Of a stretch of 39,989 nt of DNA, positions 38,130-39,989 are shown piece after piece. The notes beneath the pieces were generated by a model. The model was not told the origin of the DNA, did no database searches, and worked only from the letters and a program-made list of their open reading frames with translations. The translations under genes were made by a program, and so were the position numbers. The stretch lies in the IMG/VR virus record IMGVR_UViG_3300047472_000435, positions 1-39,989 of that record; one strand, 5' to 3'. The stretch's first letter is position 1. The number at the start of each line of letters is the position of its first letter. This DNA comes from a virus.

Positions 38130-38147
38130 TTTCAATCTGGATTGAAA
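38130..38147. promoter_or_regulatory. Candidate operator upstream of the NACHT gene
   Basis: Perfect dyad TTTCAATC-TG-GATTGAAA, 8-bp arms and 2-bp spacer, ending 40 bp upstream of the NACHT start. Its size and symmetry fit a dimeric repressor or activator site. No regulator gene is adjacent. Confidence 0.5.
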
Positions 38148-38491
38148 GCAGAGTTTTGCATGGGGCGATTTTATGCACTTAATCATCCTATGGACAGTCG
38201 GCGCAGCATAAGAGAAATTTCGCATTTTTGTTCTTCTAACTCACCGGAGATGGTTCGTCTAGCAAACTAAATAGCGAGGTCACTCCATGCCGTCTGTAGC
38301 CCTGTGTGCGGTTGCAGCGTCACTTGGTAAAGCAGTAGGTCCGGCTTTGTGGCTCAACGCTTAGAACCGGGGCTTGTCATCAACACAAAGCTCCGCCACT
38401 CACTCGGACGGCTTCAAGCAGCGCTCGCCCGTGCCGTGTACATTGAGCAACCGGCAGTTAATGGCCGATTGCAGCCTATCAAGACGACTCC
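38148..38491. other. Intergenic region with a tiny possible gene and a repeated 16-mer
   Basis: A minus-strand promoter for the NACHT gene must lie around 38150-38240; a TAAAAT is seen but the -35 box is weak. A 25-codon frame at 38287-38364 (ATG with GCGAGG upstream) reads PSVALCAVAASLGKAVGPALWLNA; I cannot tell whether it is expressed. Its last codon and stop are part of the 16-mer gcttagaaccggggct, also found across the gpD stop. GCTTTGTG and CACAAAGC around it could form a hairpin. Confidence 0.35.
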
Positions 38492-38710
38492 CTAAAGCCG
38501 ACGGAGTCGCGTGATCGCATCTGTAATCGCTTTCGCGTTTTCATCTAGAGTTTCCATGGCCCCGAACGCGTTCTCTGCAACTGCCCCTACGCCATTCTCC
38601 GAAAGCCACTTGGTGACCTCCTCTATCGCCGCCCCAAGCGCATGCTGGTTGTGCAGTAGTAACGTGAGTGCATCTGCAGTGGCAATGTTGGAATCTGAAT
38701 TATTTGGCAT
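38492..38710 (-). CDS. Small helical protein near attR, unknown
   Basis: A 72-aa acidic helical protein: PNNSDSNIATADALTLLLHNQHALGAAIEEVTKWLSENG, then AFGAMETLDENAKAITDAITRLRRL. AGGAAG lies about 6 nt before ATG, a good SD. Composition fits the phage core rather than the cargo. Last phage gene before attR. Function unknown. Confidence 0.65.
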   Translation of the reverse strand: MPNNSDSNIATADALTLLLHNQHALGAAIEEVTKWLSENGVGAVAENAFGAMETLDENAKAITDAITRLRRL

Positions 38711-38818
38711 AGCAGCCTTCCTTGGAGTTCGGTTTGCAGAAGCCTAGCTCATCGAATCGCTGGCGAAGGTCAGCCACCCATTCGGTGGTGGCCATTTTTG
38801 CACCAAAATAGCGCCCCA

Positions 38819-38835
38819 GTCCCATCTCAGTCCCA
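38819..38835. promoter_or_regulatory. Integrase arm-type site pair, right side
   Basis: Two direct GTCCCA hexamers (38819, 38830), 11 bp apart, about 70-85 bp inside attR; the left end has the same pair at 564 and 575. Likely contacts for the integrase N-terminal domain. Confidence 0.5.
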
Positions 38836-38864
38836 TACGGCCTTTTTTCAGACGCCAAAAACCA

Positions 38865-38901
38865 CAAACCCCCGACTTTCTCTAGGAAAATCAGGGGTTT
38901 G
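38865..38901 (-). terminator. Phage-derived terminator hairpin beside attR
   Basis: An 11-bp stem with one mismatch (CAAACCCCCGA / TCAGGGGTTTG), directly downstream of the tRNA-Ser on the minus strand. It replaces the host terminator now located at attL and shares position and sequence pattern with it. Confidence 0.65.
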
Positions 38902-38905
38902 CGTT

Positions 38906-38937
38906 TACTGAATGTGGCGGTGAAGGAGAGATTCGAA
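38906..38937 (-). repeat. attR: attR core (32-bp repeat)
   Basis: Perfect copy of 457-488. It covers the tRNA 3' end from the CCA into the T-arm, so the integrated phage restores a complete tRNA gene. Confidence 0.92.
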
Positions 38938-39004
38938 CTCTCGATACAGTTTCCTGTATACACACTTTCCAGGCGTGCTCCTTAAGCCACTCGGACACTT
39001 CACC
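38915..39004 (-). tRNA. tRNA-Ser(GGA)
   Basis: A 90-nt class II tRNA with a long variable arm. The acceptor GGTGAAG pairs with CTTCACC, discriminator G, CCA encoded. The anticodon loop CTGGAAA has GGA (complement at 38968-38970), which reads UCC/UCU. T-loop TTCGAAT is present. The 3' part is rebuilt by the prophage. The 85-90 bp repeat continues past the tRNA into the terminator. Confidence 0.97.
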
Positions 39005-39299
39005 GTATCTCTTCAAACATGTTCTGTCTGTCGAGGCGCGCTAATGTAGTCGAAAGCTTTTGCGATGGCAAACTTTTTTTCAGAATTTTCATGCGGTTAA
39101 GAGAAAAAGTCGTTTTGCCCGCTGGCAGGCCATGGCAAACCGGCCAATCTTCGGTGGGCGCGGCCCTTCTATATAGAAGCAGAATGCTGCACCACGCTGG
39201 ATGGGCCGTGAAACGGTGACTGGCGAGTCAGTCACGGCGCTTTACCTGGCTTGCGGCGGTGGGTAACGTCTGCCCATCTTTCTTACAAGGAATAGCGTC
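39005..39299. other. Host intergenic region
   Basis: No gene. The first part should hold the tRNA-Ser promoter (minus). A GTGACTG/CAGTCAC inverted repeat lies near 39217-39236, and AAGGA is the SD of the next gene. Confidence 0.5.
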
Positions 39300-39989
39300 A
39301 TGAGTGAGTTGATTTCCTACCACCTCGAAGACGGTATCGCGACCCTGACCTTGAGCAACGGCAAGGTCAATGCCATTTCTCCGGACGTGATTGCGGCGTT
39401 CAACGCGGCGCTGGATCAGGCGGTGACTGATCGTGCCATCGTGATCATCACCGGTCAGCCGGGGATTCTGTCCGGCGGCTATGACCTGAAAGTAATGACC
39501 GCCGGCCCTAAAGAAGCTGTGTCGCTGGTAACCGCGGGGTCGACCTTGGCGCGGCGCCTGCTTTCTCACCCGTTCCCGGTCATCGTCGCGTGCCCAGGTC
39601 ATGCGGTGGCGAAAGGCGCTTTCATTCTGTTGTCTGCCGATTACCGTATCGGTGTCGACGGCCCGTTCAGCATCGGTCTGAACGAAGTGCAGATCGGCAT
39701 GACCATGCACCACGCCGGTATCGAGCTGGCTCGCGATCGCCTGCGTCGCTCGGCGTTTCACCGCTCGGTGATCAACGGCGAGATGTTCGATCCGAAAAGC
39801 GCCGTGGATGCTGGCTTCCTCGACAAGGTGGTTGCCGCCGAGGAACTGCAAGGTGCCGCCCTCGCCGCTGCGCGCCAGTTGAAGAAGATCAACATGCTCG
39901 CGCACAAGAACACCAAGTTGAAAGTCCGTAAGGCACTGCTGGACGCGCTGGATAACGCGATCATTCAGGATCAGGAGCATCTGGGTTGA
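39300..39989 (+). CDS. Crotonase/enoyl-CoA hydratase family protein, host gene
   Basis: A 229-aa crotonase-fold protein, somewhat shorter than typical hydratases (about 260 aa). Core motifs: ISYHLEDGIATLTLSNGKVNAISPDVIAAFNAAL, the first oxyanion-hole loop ITGQPGILSGGYDLKVM, then PVIVACPGHAVAKGAFILLSADYRIGVDGPFSIGLNEVQIGM. At the classical catalytic Glu positions I see Ala/Lys and Asn-Glu, so hydratase activity is uncertain; NEVQIG keeps the second acidic position. It likely acts on a CoA thioester in fatty-acid or related catabolism. SD AAGGA. Complete; stop TGA at the window end. Confidence 0.9.
   Translation: MSELISYHLEDGIATLTLSNGKVNAISPDVIAAFNAALDQAVTDRAIVIITGQPGILSGGYDLKVMTAGPKEAVSLVTAGSTLARRLLSHPFPVIVACPGHAVAKGAFILLSADYRIGVDGPFSIGLNEVQIGMTMHHAGIELARDRLRRSAFHRSVINGEMFDPKSAVDAGFLDKVVAAEELQGAALAAARQLKKINMLAHKNTKLKVRKALLDALDNAIIQDQEHLG

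Larger units (their letters stand above)
457..38937. mobile_element. P2/phiCTX-like prophage, complete, in tRNA-Ser
   Basis: A perfect 32-bp direct repeat at 457-488 and 38906-38937 brackets a full set of P2-type late genes (Q,P,O,N,M,L,X, lysis, R,S,V,W,J,I,H, fibre assembly, FI,FII,E,E',T,U,D), a repressor switch, a replication gene and a tyrosine integrase. The right repeat lies in the 3' part of an intact tRNA-Ser; the left copy keeps 23 nt of the tRNA 3' end. Late genes are collinear with P2, but the integrase sits at the right end, and the candidate cos lies near attL, as I recall for phiCTX rather than P2. No core gene looks broken, so the element may be functional. AT-rich cargo interrupts it at about 1.3-2.0, 11.3-13.7, 24.5-26.9 and 36.1-38.2 kb. 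Confidence 0.93.

Noticed and set aside
38700-38963. 87-codon minus-strand frame reaching into the tRNA-Ser
   Set aside because: Starts inside the tRNA and attR; junction artefact.

Overview
The window is a stretch of a high-GC gammaproteobacterial chromosome, most likely Pseudomonas. It carries one essentially complete P2/phiCTX-type (Peduovirus-like) prophage inserted in a tRNA-Ser(GGA) gene. The Pseudomonas call is inferred from overall base composition and codon use, the tRNA-Ser target, phiCTX-like gene order, and the endolysin and regulator types; no database was searched. Host DNA is visible at both ends: a complete YbjQ-family gene at 1-321 (minus), and the intact tRNA-Ser (38915-39004, minus) plus a complete crotonase-family gene (39300-39989, plus) on the right. 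The prophage is bounded by a perfect 32-bp repeat (457-488 and 38906-38937) and is about 38.45 kb.

Layout: attL, integrase-arm-like repeats and a candidate cos site lie at 457-1151. A small toxin-antitoxin-like pair follows (1489-2042), between a minus-strand terminator and the portal gene. The packaging and head module has gpQ and gpP on minus, then gpO, N, M, L and X on plus (2048-8375). The lysis module (8421-10326) has a holin, a muramidase endolysin, a small unknown and nested Rz/Rz1 spanins. Tail completion (gpR, gpS) is followed by an AT-rich 762-codon cargo gene with a zinc ribbon and a nuclease-like motif (11371-13659). Baseplate and fibre genes (V, W, J, I, H, fibre assembly) and the contractile tail genes (FI, FII, E/E' with a -1 frameshift site, T, U, D) run to 24432. 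Three 19-bp TGTA-N11-TACA sites precede the O, V and FI operons and are the best candidates for binding sites of the phage's own Ogr activator, which is encoded at 28889.

Between gpD and the repressor is a second AT-rich cargo locus on minus (24505-26884): an unknown protein, a four-helix membrane protein and a class III nucleotide-cyclase-like protein. The first two overlap by ATGA. Next come the genetic switch (C-type repressor, divergent promoter/operator, Cox-like and CII-like proteins), Ogr, a 904-aa primase-helicase in place of a rolling-circle gpA, a run of small accessory genes (three share an identical translation-start cassette) and the integrase. Beyond the integrase are two small overlapping genes, a strong minus-strand terminator, a REP-like hairpin, a third AT-rich cargo gene (NACHT-domain NTPase, 36123-38090, minus), a small unknown gene and attR.

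The core is an ordinary temperate myophage. What stands out is that each boundary between core modules holds AT-rich, foreign-looking genes that resemble anti-phage or lysogenic-conversion cargo. The cyclase/membrane/unknown trio and the zinc-ribbon nuclease are the two candidates for undescribed systems; the NACHT protein and the toxin-antitoxin pair resemble known classes.
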